A stretch of 64,000 bases of DNA from Desulfobacteraceae bacterium (lineage in GTDB: Bacteria; Desulfobacterota; Desulfobacteria; Desulfobacterales; UBA5852): positions 399,742 to 463,741 of the forward strand of contig JABZFP010000041.1 in NCBI GenBank assembly GCA_014237395.1. The letters are read 5' to 3'. Under the pieces are notes generated by a model. That model saw nothing but the letters and a program-made list of their open reading frames with translations, ran no database searches and was not told where the DNA came from. Position numbers and translations under genes: made by a program. Positions 1 to 8,384 of this stretch are shown one piece after another (the first letter of the stretch is position 1; each line of letters starts with the position of its first letter).

Positions 1-191
1 TTTTTGCGGGACTGGCTTGAGATGCCCCGGGAAATTTTCAAGGCCACCTGGCGTTGGATGTAGGCATCGCGGGCCAGATAGACGACGCCCGAGCCGCCCT
101 GGCCGAGTTTCCGGATGATTTTGTACCGGCCCATGCTCTGGGTGTCCATCAGGCCGGATATGAATTTTTCGTGTACCGAGGAGTTACTCAC
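1..191 (-). CDS. Serine/threonine protein kinase, N-terminus only
   Basis: The gene enters from the left edge; only the first 63 codons are visible. The translation from a GTG at 191 contains a glycine-rich nucleotide loop (LGQGGSGVVYLA, about residues 32-43) and the ATP-anchoring lysine in VALK a few residues later, the standard opening of a Hanks-type (PknB-like) kinase lobe. The catalytic loop, any membrane segment and any sensor domain lie outside the window. The GTG is preferred because no in-frame ATG lies closer to the conserved loop except internal methionines that would shorten the domain; the upstream AAGG is a weak ribosome site. Kinase identity is firm; substrate and role cannot be judged. 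Confidence 0.85.
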   Translation of the reverse strand, partial: MSNSSVHEKFISGLMDTQSMGRYKIIRKLGQGGSGVVYLARDAYIQRQVALKISRGISSQSRK

Positions 192-353
192 GCCTTATTC
201 CTGTCGTCCTGTCGTCGCGGCGCATAACAGCGGTTCAACATAACCAATGAGCATACCATAATTCCTGGCGATTCACCATCTTATTGCATGCACGGGGATG
301 TTTTTCACAGGAAACCCCGCCCGGTCGGCGGCCGGCGAAAAAGGTCTTCGAAT

Positions 354-1391
354 TCAAACATTGAAGCGGAAATTGATGATATCACCATCCTGGACTTCGT
401 AGAGCTTGCCTTCCAGGCGCGTGGTGCCTTGTTTGCGGGCTTCGGCATAACTGCCGGCCGCCCTGAGGTCATCGTAAGCAAGTACTTCCGCCCGAATGAA
501 GCCTTTTTTGATGTCGGAATGGATCACTTCGGCCGCGTCGACGGCGGGAGTGGCGCGTCGGATGGTCCAGGCCCGGACCTCATCCTCGCCCACGGTAAAG
601 AAAGAAATCAGGCCCTGCAAGGCATAGGAGCGCTGGATGATGCGATCGGCGGCGGCGGCGCTGACGCCGAACTCGGCCTGGAACTCGGCGGCCTCTTCCG
701 GGCTCATGCGGGCCAGTTCCTGTTCGAGTTTGCCCCTGATGACCATGGTGTTGGCGGCCTCCAGATCGTTGGCCAGGGCGGGCCGCTGATCGTCTTCGTC
801 GGCATTGTTGAACAAGGCCAGCTGGGGTTTGGCGGAAAGGAAAGCAAAGCCCCGCAGTTTGTGGGCGGTGGCCAGTTCCGGCGTGGCCCGCAGGGCGCGC
901 TCGTTTTCCAGGGCTTCCCGGCAGCGGATCAGCAGGGCCAGCTCTTCGGGATCGGCTTTCTTGCCTCTTTTCTGGTCGAGCTCGAGCCGTTCCAGACGCT
1001 TTTCGACGACAATCAGGTCCGCAATGATCAATTCCTGATCGAGCTGCCGGTAATCGTCAAGCGGGGTCGGCGGCTGGGTGCCGAAGAGGTCGAAGTTGCG
1101 CACACAGTGGATCAGGGCATCGCAGTCGCGGACCTGGGTCCAATAGGGCTGTTCACCGGAACGCTTTTCACTGCTCTGGGGTTGGCCGGCCGGCAGGAAA
1201 TATTCGACCTGGGCATAGATGGTTTTGCGCGGCTGGTAGATGCCGCTGAGGATGTCGACCCGGTCGTCCGGCACACGAATGGTACCGATATGGCTTTCCG
1301 TTCGGGCGCCGGCCGATATATCGGCGCCGGTCAGGGCTTCGAAGACTGTGGTTTTGCCAGCCTGTTCCAGCCCAATGATTCCGAGTTTCAT
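354..1391 (-). CDS. YchF/Obg-like GTPase (paralogous form)
   Basis: A 345-residue P-loop NTPase of the TRAFAC class. The P-loop GLEQAGKT spans residues 7-14. The C-terminal third reads as the TGS-containing YchF tail, with segments similar to VRAWTIR, IHSDIKKGFIRAEV and the terminal GDIINFRFNV. YchF proteins bind ribosomes and hydrolyse ATP or GTP. This protein is slightly shorter than the usual 363 residues and the usual NKxE/NxxE specificity motif is not obvious; at its expected place is LFNNADEDD. It may therefore be a second, divergent YchF rather than the housekeeping copy. The ATG follows GAGGAGCC, a good ribosome site. Confidence 0.8.
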   Translation of the reverse strand: MKLGIIGLEQAGKTTVFEALTGADISAGARTESHIGTIRVPDDRVDILSGIYQPRKTIYAQVEYFLPAGQPQSSEKRSGEQPYWTQVRDCDALIHCVRNFDLFGTQPPTPLDDYRQLDQELIIADLIVVEKRLERLELDQKRGKKADPEELALLIRCREALENERALRATPELATAHKLRGFAFLSAKPQLALFNNADEDDQRPALANDLEAANTMVIRGKLEQELARMSPEEAAEFQAEFGVSAAAADRIIQRSYALQGLISFFTVGEDEVRAWTIRRATPAVDAAEVIHSDIKKGFIRAEVLAYDDLRAAGSYAEARKQGTTRLEGKLYEVQDGDIINFRFNV

Positions 1392-1494
1392 GATGGCTCC
1401 TCATCGATCGCCGCGGGGGCGCATTAAAAAGACGTCTTCTTAACGCACTCGCTCTTATATTGCAACGACCGACCCGGCAAATACCCGGCGATGG

Positions 1495-2070
1495 TCAGTC
1501 GCCGAGGCGTTTCATCAGCCAGGCCATGTTTTGCCCGAGGGTGTCCATGGTCTGAAGGCCTTCGCTGTCCGCGGCGACATCTCCCCGATCCAGACCAATA
1601 CCGATGTTCCAGTAGCTGGCACCCGGCACGATCATCTGGCCGATGAGGAAAAAGTGGTTCATGCTGTCAAAGGCATGAATCGCCCCGGCGCGGCGTACGG
1701 CCACGACGGCGGCCCCGACTTTGCGTCGGAACATATCGCCATTGGCCTTGGCTACCATCCCGGCGCGGTCGATGAGGGCCTTCATTTCCGTACTCACATC
1801 CGCAAAATAGGTTGGCGATCCCAGCAGAATGCCGTCCGCGGCGTCCATCTTCGCAATACATTTGTTCAGATAATCCGTATCCACGGTGCATCGGCGGTCC
1901 TTGTTGCGGTGGCATTTCATGCAGGCAATGCAGCCTTGAATGGATTTGCCGGCCAGATGGACGATTTCCGTTTGAATGCCCTCTTTATTCAGTTCCGCGG
2001 TGACGTGATCCAACAGGAGGGCGGTATTGCCCTTCCGGCGGGCGCTGCCGTTAAATGCGACGACCTTCAT
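1495..2070 (-). CDS. Flavodoxin-fold NAD(P)H-dependent oxidoreductase with cysteine motif
   Basis: A 191-residue flavodoxin-fold protein. The N-terminus (VVAFNGSARRKGNT) is the FMN phosphate-binding loop of the NADPH-dependent FMN reductase / iron-sulfur flavoprotein family. Cysteines at 47, 50, 53 and 61 form a compact C-x2-C-x2-C-x7-C cluster, the pattern that holds a [4Fe-4S] centre in iron-sulfur flavoproteins of anaerobes. LLGSPTYFADVSTEMKALIDR is the second typical flavin-loop region. The likely role is two-electron transfer to a small acceptor in the cytoplasm; the substrate is not known. The start follows AAAGGAGCTTGGC. Flavodoxin fold is secure; Fe-S binding is inference from the spacing. 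Confidence 0.85.
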   Translation of the reverse strand: MKVVAFNGSARRKGNTALLLDHVTAELNKEGIQTEIVHLAGKSIQGCIACMKCHRNKDRRCTVDTDYLNKCIAKMDAADGILLGSPTYFADVSTEMKALIDRAGMVAKANGDMFRRKVGAAVVAVRRAGAIHAFDSMNHFFLIGQMIVPGASYWNIGIGLDRGDVAADSEGLQTMDTLGQNMAWLMKRLGD

Positions 2071-2126
2071 GCCAAGCTCCTTTCATGGTGCCAGAGGTGG
2101 ATTTTCACTGTAGCCATAGATGGGGT

Positions 2127-2639
2127 TCAGTTCGGTGGTTGGATCAGTTTGAGCAGATCGCCTTCGGATTTGAAGTTGAGCCGGTTCCATCCCGGCATAC
2201 CGTCCGCCAGAAACACGCGGCCCAGCAAGTTGTAATTCAGCTCGAAGTCTTCCGGTGCGCCACGGCTGTCCGCCATCAGGCGTACCATCAGCATGATGAA
2301 ATCACTGGCGGAGGCATAGGCCGTCACCGGATAGACAAGGGTGCCCAACGCGGGAAGTTCAGCCGCCTCGTTGGAGACCCCGGAGGCAATGGTGGTGTCG
2401 TTGATCTCCAGCCGGCAGTCGATCCCTTTGAGGTCGATGGCCACGTCGTTGGGGTTGATCAGGCGCAGTTCCAGCTGAAAAGTAGTCTCCATGCCGCTTG
2501 ACGGTTGCTGAATGATATTGACCAGGCTGACCCGGGGCGCTTCCAGCGTCGGCCCCATCGTGGCGCAGCTCCAGGTCAGCATTGCGGCGATTGTCAGCAG
2601 GAATAGCGTTGGCCAAAGCCTTTTAAGCGATGTCGTCAT
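2127..2639 (-). CDS. LEA type 2-like putative lipoprotein
   Basis: A 170-residue exported protein. Residues 8-24 are a hydrophobic signal and Cys25 could be lipidated, though TWSC is a poor lipobox. The mature part (residues 30-150) is beta-rich with LRLINPNDVAIDLKGIDCRLEIND, the pattern of LEA14 / water-stress-and-hypersensitive-response (WHy) domains, which bacteria use in periplasmic or outer-membrane proteins of unknown function. It follows the AsmA gene on the same strand after 57 bases, so the two may be co-transcribed, which would fit an envelope role. No enzymatic motif is visible. Confidence 0.7.
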   Translation of the reverse strand: MTTSLKRLWPTLFLLTIAAMLTWSCATMGPTLEAPRVSLVNIIQQPSSGMETTFQLELRLINPNDVAIDLKGIDCRLEINDTTIASGVSNEAAELPALGTLVYPVTAYASASDFIMLMVRLMADSRGAPEDFELNYNLLGRVFLADGMPGWNRLNFKSEGDLLKLIQPPN

Positions 2640-2696
2640 TCGTCGATTCCCTTTCTTCAGGGGCTGAAATAGCGATCCATCATTCAGGATCGGCCG

Positions 2697-4697
2697 CTAT
2701 TTGAATATCCCTTTCAGCAGGCCCTTGGTGGTTTCTTCCAGCGGTTTCAGGTCCTCATTCTTTTCAAAGACTTCGTCCAGCTTACCGGAGTCGATGATTT
2801 GTTTCTGCACCTGCTGCCGGGCGATGGCCTCAAGGTCCGGGGCGAAGCGGGGATCTTTAAAACTTCCGCTGACCAGCACGGGGACCATGATACCCTCATA
2901 GGCTCCGGTGTCGCCCTGCCCCTTGATGGTTTTCACCAGACTGGGTTCCACTCTGAAATTTAGCTGCTCGGCCACCAGGTCGGCCTGCCCCTTGGCGCTG
3001 ACGCGCAGCAGGGGCGACTGCAGTCGGGTGGCGTCGGTCCCGAAGGTGCCGTTGCGGAGGGTGAAGGGGACGGTGAATTCGGAAAAGTCGGTCTTGGGTT
3101 TTTCTGTGATCCGTTCGCCCTGGCCGAAGGCGGCCTGAACGTTGCGCACCATAGCCGCCAGATCGATGCCCACCAGGGCGCCGTCGGCAAAGTCAAGCTG
3201 TCCGCCGCCATTCAGGGTCTGCTTGATGCGGTCCGGGGAGTCGCCCTGAAACTGCAGGGTGAGGTCGGACTGCAGGAGTCCTTCGAGAATCTCTTTCTGG
3301 GCCACATCTTTTATCATCGGGCCGGCGGCGATGTTCTGAAGCTTCACCTGCAGATCCGATCGGGGCTGGTTTTGACTGACATCGATGGTACCCGTGATCG
3401 TGGCAGCGCCCCCGTAGAGGTCACAGGCCAGGGGGGCGATCCGGAAGCGTCCGTCCCGGCCCGTGATCTGAAACCGCACGTTCTGCATATTCGCCTTGCC
3501 GGCCTTCAGTTGGCCAACGGCTATCTGGCCGTCGAGAATCATCCGCCGCAAGGGTTCATAGTCCGGGCCCGTCGACTTCCCGGCGGTTTTGGTCGTTCCC
3601 GGTGTGGCGGTCTGGTCAGTCGGCGCTTTGCCCGTACCCGGGAGATAGCGGTCAAGGTCGATGGCATCCATCCGGACATCGAATTTAAGATCCGGCCGAT
3701 CAAACGCTTTGGCCTCGAGGGTGACGTCGGTCTTGGTATCGTCGAGTACCAGTGTGCCGCCGTCCAGGCTGACACGCGTCGTGTCGCCTTTGACCTGGGC
3801 TTTCAGCGACACCTTGTTGAGAACGGCAGGGTCGGCGGTTGCCATCGGAAAGGGTTGTCCCAGACGATCGAAAAGCTTGCGCGGTGAAAAGGCAGCGACA
3901 TACAATTGCAGGTCGAAGGCCGGTTTGCCGGTCAAATCGCGGGCCGAACCCTTCAGCACCGCGTTAAGTTCGTCCAGAGCGGAAATCTTGATATCGTAAG
4001 AGATGGGCTGGCTGGCCGGAGGGCTGCCCAGCGGGCCGGCCGTGCCCTCGATTTTCAGGGGCTGGCCGTTGACACGGGTGGAAAAAACCAGGGCTACGGG
4101 TCGGTCCAGGGACACGTCGGAGAGCGCCAGGTTGATCTCCGCCACCTCCTGGCGCTTGCCGCTGGAGTGGTCGATCAACGTCAGCCGGCCGTCGCGGATA
4201 GCGATTTCTTCAGCCGTCAGGGATTTCAGGGCGAATCCCGCGTCTCCGGTCGTGACGTCCTTGGCGGCCGGCGCGGCGTTCTTGGGCTGGGATGCGGGGG
4301 GTTTGAAATCCCAGTTGGTCTGGCCGTTTTTATTCTTGACGAGAACAATGTCGGGGGCCTGCAAGATCACGCGTTTAATCTCGACGTTGCTGGAGAGAAG
4401 GGGGATCAGTCTGACCCGGGCTTCAAAGTCGCCGACCTTGATCATGTCGGGTTCCTTGAATCCTGCCGGGCTGCCGAGCCGCAGATCGCTGAGCGACAGG
4501 CCCACCCATGGGAAAACCGACAATTCGATGTCGCCGCCTATTTTGAAGGCGCGACCGGTGGCTTCCTGGACCTTGGCTTCGATTTGCGGTTTGTAGCTGT
4601 TGACATCCACCAGAAGGGGAATCAGAACGATGGCCGCGACCAGCAGAACCAGCAGCGCACCGCCGGCCATCAGCATCCATTTGACGATTCGATTCAT
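2697..4697 (-). CDS. AsmA family protein
   Basis: A 666-residue inner-membrane-anchored periplasmic protein. One transmembrane helix lies at about residues 9-30, followed by the AsmA N-terminal signature (VDVNSYKPQIEAKVQEATGRAFKIGGDIELSVFPWVGLSLSDLRLG). The C-terminal AsmA_2 region has the repeated beta-strand pattern ending in RVEPSLVKTIKGQ and VSGSFKDPRFAPDL. The AsmA/TamB-like superfamily is implicated in phospholipid transport and outer-membrane homeostasis. The length is normal for the family. The ATG follows AAAGGAGCCGATC. The downstream LEA-like lipoprotein gene (57-base gap) may belong to the same transcript. Confidence 0.88.
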   Translation of the reverse strand: MNRIVKWMLMAGGALLVLLVAAIVLIPLLVDVNSYKPQIEAKVQEATGRAFKIGGDIELSVFPWVGLSLSDLRLGSPAGFKEPDMIKVGDFEARVRLIPLLSSNVEIKRVILQAPDIVLVKNKNGQTNWDFKPPASQPKNAAPAAKDVTTGDAGFALKSLTAEEIAIRDGRLTLIDHSSGKRQEVAEINLALSDVSLDRPVALVFSTRVNGQPLKIEGTAGPLGSPPASQPISYDIKISALDELNAVLKGSARDLTGKPAFDLQLYVAAFSPRKLFDRLGQPFPMATADPAVLNKVSLKAQVKGDTTRVSLDGGTLVLDDTKTDVTLEAKAFDRPDLKFDVRMDAIDLDRYLPGTGKAPTDQTATPGTTKTAGKSTGPDYEPLRRMILDGQIAVGQLKAGKANMQNVRFQITGRDGRFRIAPLACDLYGGAATITGTIDVSQNQPRSDLQVKLQNIAAGPMIKDVAQKEILEGLLQSDLTLQFQGDSPDRIKQTLNGGGQLDFADGALVGIDLAAMVRNVQAAFGQGERITEKPKTDFSEFTVPFTLRNGTFGTDATRLQSPLLRVSAKGQADLVAEQLNFRVEPSLVKTIKGQGDTGAYEGIMVPVLVSGSFKDPRFAPDLEAIARQQVQKQIIDSGKLDEVFEKNEDLKPLEETTKGLLKGIFK

Positions 4698-4977
4698 GAT
4701 CGGCTCCTTTCAGCCGGAACGATGGGAAAGCAGGTAGTGGCGCACGCTGTCTTTCCGTGAATCAGGCGGGCGCTTTCGAACGGGCATGCATCCGCCAGCC
4801 ACACCGCTGCGTGGGCGATAGCGATCAGCATCATGGTACCGCAATGTGGTCAGGCGCAGGAATTATCAACGGCAGTTGGCCGGCACGGATGCCGGGTCGT
4901 GCGGAGCCCAAGCGCCAGTAACGTATTAAATGATGATGATAAGCATTCGGGGTCTCAAAGACAACCGGGATTAGCGG

Positions 4978-5475
4978 CTATCGTTGTGGATACCGGCTTT
5001 TAATGAGGTCTCTGGCGCGGGACCATTCGTTCTCCGAGCTGAACATATATTTCGCAAAACCCAATGATTCGCCTTTTTTTACGACGGCCAGGACGCCGTC
5101 GATTTCAATGGTTTTGTCAAACAATTCCCACAAGATATGATGCCTGTTGTGGCCTTTTTTGATCTGGATGCCGTCTTCTTTGAGTGTGCCGTGGCGTTTG
5201 ATGCAGGCTTTTTCGTAAAGTTTCTTCTGGGATTTCCGGGCCGAAGCGTTCATCAGCCAGAAGCCCCCGCCCATGAACGCCGCCAGAAAGACCAGCATGA
5301 AGATCGCCATGGATTTTTCCACCCTCATTTGCCAAAAAGCCAGGGCAACGGCGCCCAGGGTCAAAACGGTAACGATGGCCGCCGGTGGAACCAGGCGTCG
5401 GGTTTTCAGGGCCTGCTGGACTTTCAGGCTGTCGTCAAAGGTGAGGTAGCCTCTGAACCGGATGCTTTCTGCCAT
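4978..5475 (-). CDS. YcxB-like membrane protein
   Basis: A 165-residue protein with two hydrophobic segments at about residues 27-49 and 55-77, followed by a cytoplasmic PH-like domain (KLYEKACIKRHGTLKEDGIQIKKGHNRHHILWELFDKTIEI). This is the layout of YcxB-domain proteins, whose function is unknown. I start it at ATG 5475, preceded by AAAAAAGGCGATCCAT; a longer open frame exists upstream but reads through the neighbouring gene in another frame and looks non-coding. The neighbour at 5532 has a related layout, suggesting a pair of PH-like membrane proteins. Confidence 0.65.
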   Translation of the reverse strand: MAESIRFRGYLTFDDSLKVQQALKTRRLVPPAAIVTVLTLGAVALAFWQMRVEKSMAIFMLVFLAAFMGGGFWLMNASARKSQKKLYEKACIKRHGTLKEDGIQIKKGHNRHHILWELFDKTIEIDGVLAVVKKGESLGFAKYMFSSENEWSRARDLIKSRYPQR

Positions 5476-5531
5476 ATGGATCGCCTTTTTTGAAAACCGG
5501 TTTGTATAAAATAGTTGCAGCGGGTTCAACC

Positions 5532-6266
5532 TTATGGCTGATTGCCGGGTTGCGCCGGTGCCACATTGGCGGCGGCTTTCCCCCGGGCGTTTTGCCACTT
5601 GGTCTGAATAAAAATAAACAACAACGCGAGGTTTTCGAACCGTTGTATTTTTATTTTCCGGCCATTGGTCAAATGGACCAGGATACACAAAAAGGCCGCC
5701 TGCCGGTCGCCGTGAAAATCGAACGCCACCCGTTCGATACGCGCATAGTCGATAAATCGCGTCCGCACAAAATCCCTTACAACCAGCATTTCGTCCTCGG
5801 GTGCCACCGTGTGGGGCTGCAGGAGAATGTAGAGCGCCATCGGGAGTGTGATGGTTAAAACAAACAGCCAGACGGGCGTGAAACGGTATAAATAAAAAAC
5901 ACTCCCCAACACCAGCACCAGGAAGACGCCCAATACCAACCCGCTGTGGACAAAATAGGCCAGGCTGCCCTTGAAGGTTTGCGTCCCGATTTTTTCCCGG
6001 TGCAATCCGGCCAGGTTCGAACACACGGCCGTCAGCAGCGCGCCAAAATTCCGGGTGCCGTAGTACAATGGTATGATGGTGGGGGCGTCATTGAGCACGA
6101 CGTCCACTTTGAGGCCCGGGATGTCATCCAGGTATCGAATATCTTCCCACCGCACCGTGATGCTTTTGCGGCCCGGCGGACGATGGGTCAGCCCTGCGGT
6201 ACTGATCTCGTAGGAATGACGCTGGTGCTGGTCCGACTCAAAGATATAGGTTTCCGGTTCCGGCAT
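5532..6266 (-). CDS. Two-TM protein with PH-like flanking domains, function unknown
   Basis: I do not recognise a named family. From ATG 6266 the product is 244 residues. A beta-rich N-terminal region (SYEISTAGLTH, SITVRWEDIRYLDD) is followed by two membrane helices at about residues 108-127 and 131-149. A C-terminal beta-rich region (EDEMLVVRDFVRTRFIDYARIERVAFDF) repeats the W/Y-E/A-I-R-V pattern seen at the N-terminus. This resembles bacterial PH (bPH) domains on both sides of a membrane hairpin. A GTG at 6287 is an alternative start; neither has a strong ribosome site. It ends 56 bases before the YcxB-like gene. Confidence 0.6.
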   Translation of the reverse strand: MPEPETYIFESDQHQRHSYEISTAGLTHRPPGRKSITVRWEDIRYLDDIPGLKVDVVLNDAPTIIPLYYGTRNFGALLTAVCSNLAGLHREKIGTQTFKGSLAYFVHSGLVLGVFLVLVLGSVFYLYRFTPVWLFVLTITLPMALYILLQPHTVAPEDEMLVVRDFVRTRFIDYARIERVAFDFHGDRQAAFLCILVHLTNGRKIKIQRFENLALLFIFIQTKWQNARGKAAANVAPAQPGNQP

Positions 6267-6447
6267 TGACTGATTCTCGACCTTCACCTGTGTCGATCAG
6301 GGTTCCACTGTTGCGGAGGCCTTAAGGACTTCAAAATCATTTTTCAAGGATCCGGCGTTGATATCTTTCGACAGATAAATGAAATTGATACATTCTTACC
6401 CCCTTCAAGCCGCTTCGATTAAAGTGAATTTGCGTCCTCTGCTTGTT

Positions 6448-7005
6448 CTATTCCAGATAGGCGGCATTGTCCGCCAGGTTGTTGGGCAGTCCAAACGTGT
6501 CCAGAATCTGGCTGATCTGACCCCGGTGGTGGGCCTGGTGGAGAAACAGGAACTCGAACGCCTGACCGGCCATGGCGGTTCGCGCCGTTCCCACCGAATC
6601 TTGATACGGGAAGATCTCGCTGTAGCGTGATGCAGGAAATGTCTCGAACCAGGCCCGGATCAGGGCATCCAGACGGGTCCGGTGCTCTTGCATGTCACGG
6701 AAATTATCGTGGAGGTCATGGTCCCATGAGAGGTTGGGTGGATCCAGCTGCGGATCGCTCAGGACGGGTGATTGGGGTGACAGCGCCCGGTAGCGTTTGA
6801 GCCAGTTGAGATCGCAGACCAGGACGTGGTTGAGAATACCATGAATCGACCCGAACCACGACCCCACATTCCTGCGGCGGGCCTGGCCGGTCAGAGACGA
6901 AAGGTGTTCGAATATCTCACGGTTAGCCCGTTCGTTGTACCGGGCCAGATTTTGAAATATGTGCTGCGGGGCATAGGTCATGTCCGGCGGGTGTGTGTTT
7001 GGCAT
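6448..7005 (-). CDS. DinB family protein
   Basis: A 185-residue four-helix-bundle protein of the DinB/YfiT superfamily. The three metal-binding histidines are in place: one in GSIHGILNHVLVCDLNW (about residues 54-70) and two in the late HQAHHRGQISQIL helix. The opening NLARYNERANREIFEHL is the typical first helix. DinB proteins are metal-dependent thiol-transferase-like enzymes of mostly unknown substrate. The ATG at 7005 follows GGGAGATAGAAAG; Met9 is a weaker alternative. It is followed upstream by a GNAT gene in the same direction (37-base gap), a common pairing without a known functional meaning. Confidence 0.85.
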   Translation of the reverse strand: MPNTHPPDMTYAPQHIFQNLARYNERANREIFEHLSSLTGQARRRNVGSWFGSIHGILNHVLVCDLNWLKRYRALSPQSPVLSDPQLDPPNLSWDHDLHDNFRDMQEHRTRLDALIRAWFETFPASRYSEIFPYQDSVGTARTAMAGQAFEFLFLHQAHHRGQISQILDTFGLPNNLADNAAYLE

Positions 7006-7042
7006 CTTTCTATCTCCCTGGTGGGTCGGGTTGATCGGGATG

Positions 7043-7600
7043 TCATTGGTGCACGGGTTGGGTGGTATCCGTGTTTATCTGCCGCACCGCAGCAACCATG
7101 ACGCGATCCGATTGACGATCGGGTCCGACGTAGAAGTCTTTGCGCCCGGCATCGACAAACCCTTCCTTGCGATAGAATGCGATGCCGCGCGGGTTTCGCT
7201 CCCACACGCTCAGCCACAAGTGCTGACCGTTAAACGCGCGTGCCGCCTCGTGAACGGCAGCCATCAGTCGTTGCGCCACGCCTTGTCCATGGACCCGGTG
7301 GTCCACATAGAAACGGTGCAATTCGATCGGCCGCGCCTGGGTAACGCAGGGCGGCGGGTTTTGGCATCGGACTTGCGCGTAGGCGAGCAGCGTTTCAGCC
7401 TGAAGTGCCAGCAGCGTGGCGATGTTCGGATCGGTGAGTTCCATCGTCTGCCGCGGCACATTGTATGATGACGCCAGGTGGGCCTGCAAGTCTTCGGGCC
7501 GGTTGTCCGCACCGAACGCTTCGGCAAATGTACGGGTCGCAAATGCGGTCAGAGCAGGCGCGTCGGATACGAGCCCCCGTCGAATGTGAAGCGTTTCCAT
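7043..7600 (-). CDS. GNAT family N-acetyltransferase
   Basis: A 185-residue acetyltransferase. The acetyl-CoA binding segment is visible as LHRFYVDHRVHGQGVAQRLM (motif A, consensus Q/RxxGxG/A) around residues 94-113, followed by LWLSVWERNPRGIAFYRKEGF (motif B). The family moves an acetyl group from acetyl-CoA to an amine; the substrate cannot be read from the sequence. The ORF is complete and close to the usual length. The ribosome site AAAGGCGACC lies rather far (about 12 bases) from the ATG. Confidence 0.85.
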   Translation of the reverse strand: METLHIRRGLVSDAPALTAFATRTFAEAFGADNRPEDLQAHLASSYNVPRQTMELTDPNIATLLALQAETLLAYAQVRCQNPPPCVTQARPIELHRFYVDHRVHGQGVAQRLMAAVHEAARAFNGQHLWLSVWERNPRGIAFYRKEGFVDAGRKDFYVGPDRQSDRVMVAAVRQINTDTTQPVHQ

Positions 7601-7726
7601 TGTGGATGATGGTCGCCTTTCTGGCGGCTAAGCCATGCGGGTCATCCGGCACAAGGTATTTTGTGCCGAGGAAATGGGTCGCATGCGGTCCGATCGGCGG
7701 TTTCCGGTGTGGTTTTAAGCGGAACG

Positions 7727-8341
7727 CTACGGCTCCGTCAATGCAAGTTTAACCCCCAGGGCGGCAAACACGGCGGCAAAAGATCGCTGCAGCCATGCCA
7801 TTCGATGCGGTGCGTCAACAACCTGCCGGCTGACGCTATGGGCCGCAAGGCCATACAAAATGAAAATGATCAAGGTCATTGCCATAAACGCAGCGCTCAG
7901 AAGCACCATCTCCAACAGGGGCGATGAGGTGTCCGTTGAGACGAAAAGCGGTAGAAACGCCAGAAAGAAAATTGAAAGTTTGGGATTGAGAATATTGAGT
8001 AAAAATCCTCTCAGGGCAATTTGTCGATCATTTTTCCTGGTGGAAGGCGAATTGAAGCTCAAGGCTCCGGTCTCACGCCACATCGACCAGGCCAGATAAA
8101 GTAAATAGATGGCGCCGGCATATTTAATACCCTGAAATGCCACGGCACTCATATGAAGAATGGCGGATAATCCCAGGATGCTGGCGGTCAAATGCGGGAT
8201 AATGCCGGCCGTGCATCCGCAGGCGGCCGCAATGCTGGCGCGCCGGCCCAGAAAAAGGCCGGTGGATACCGTATAGATCACGCCGGTTCCCGGAACCAGC
8301 ACCACCACCAGTGACGTTATCAGAAATTCTGTGCTGAACAT
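7727..8341 (-). CDS. LysE/RhtB family amino-acid exporter
   Basis: A 204-residue inner-membrane protein with about six hydrophobic segments. The start MFSTEFLITSLVVVLVPGTGVIYTVSTGLFLGRRASIAAACGC is the characteristic LysE/RhtB first helix with its P-G-P/T-G-like motif and the conserved G-x-R-x-G/S-x-x-A-x-x-G loop. The family exports amino acids or related metabolites by proton exchange. I start at ATG 8341, which has GGGAGAAATC directly upstream; a longer frame to 8371 lacks one. It lies 43 bases downstream of the E1 beta gene on the same strand and could be co-transcribed. Confidence 0.87.
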   Translation of the reverse strand: MFSTEFLITSLVVVLVPGTGVIYTVSTGLFLGRRASIAAACGCTAGIIPHLTASILGLSAILHMSAVAFQGIKYAGAIYLLYLAWSMWRETGALSFNSPSTRKNDRQIALRGFLLNILNPKLSIFFLAFLPLFVSTDTSSPLLEMVLLSAAFMAMTLIIFILYGLAAHSVSRQVVDAPHRMAWLQRSFAAVFAALGVKLALTEP

Positions 8342-8384
8342 GATTTCTCCCGATAGAGTTTTAAGGCGCAATCGACCGGACCGT

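Noticed and set aside
288..1427. A 379-codon open frame on the plus strand opposite the YchF-like gene.
   Set aside because: It is the antisense shadow of a clear P-loop GTPase gene; its translation has no family pattern and no ribosome site.
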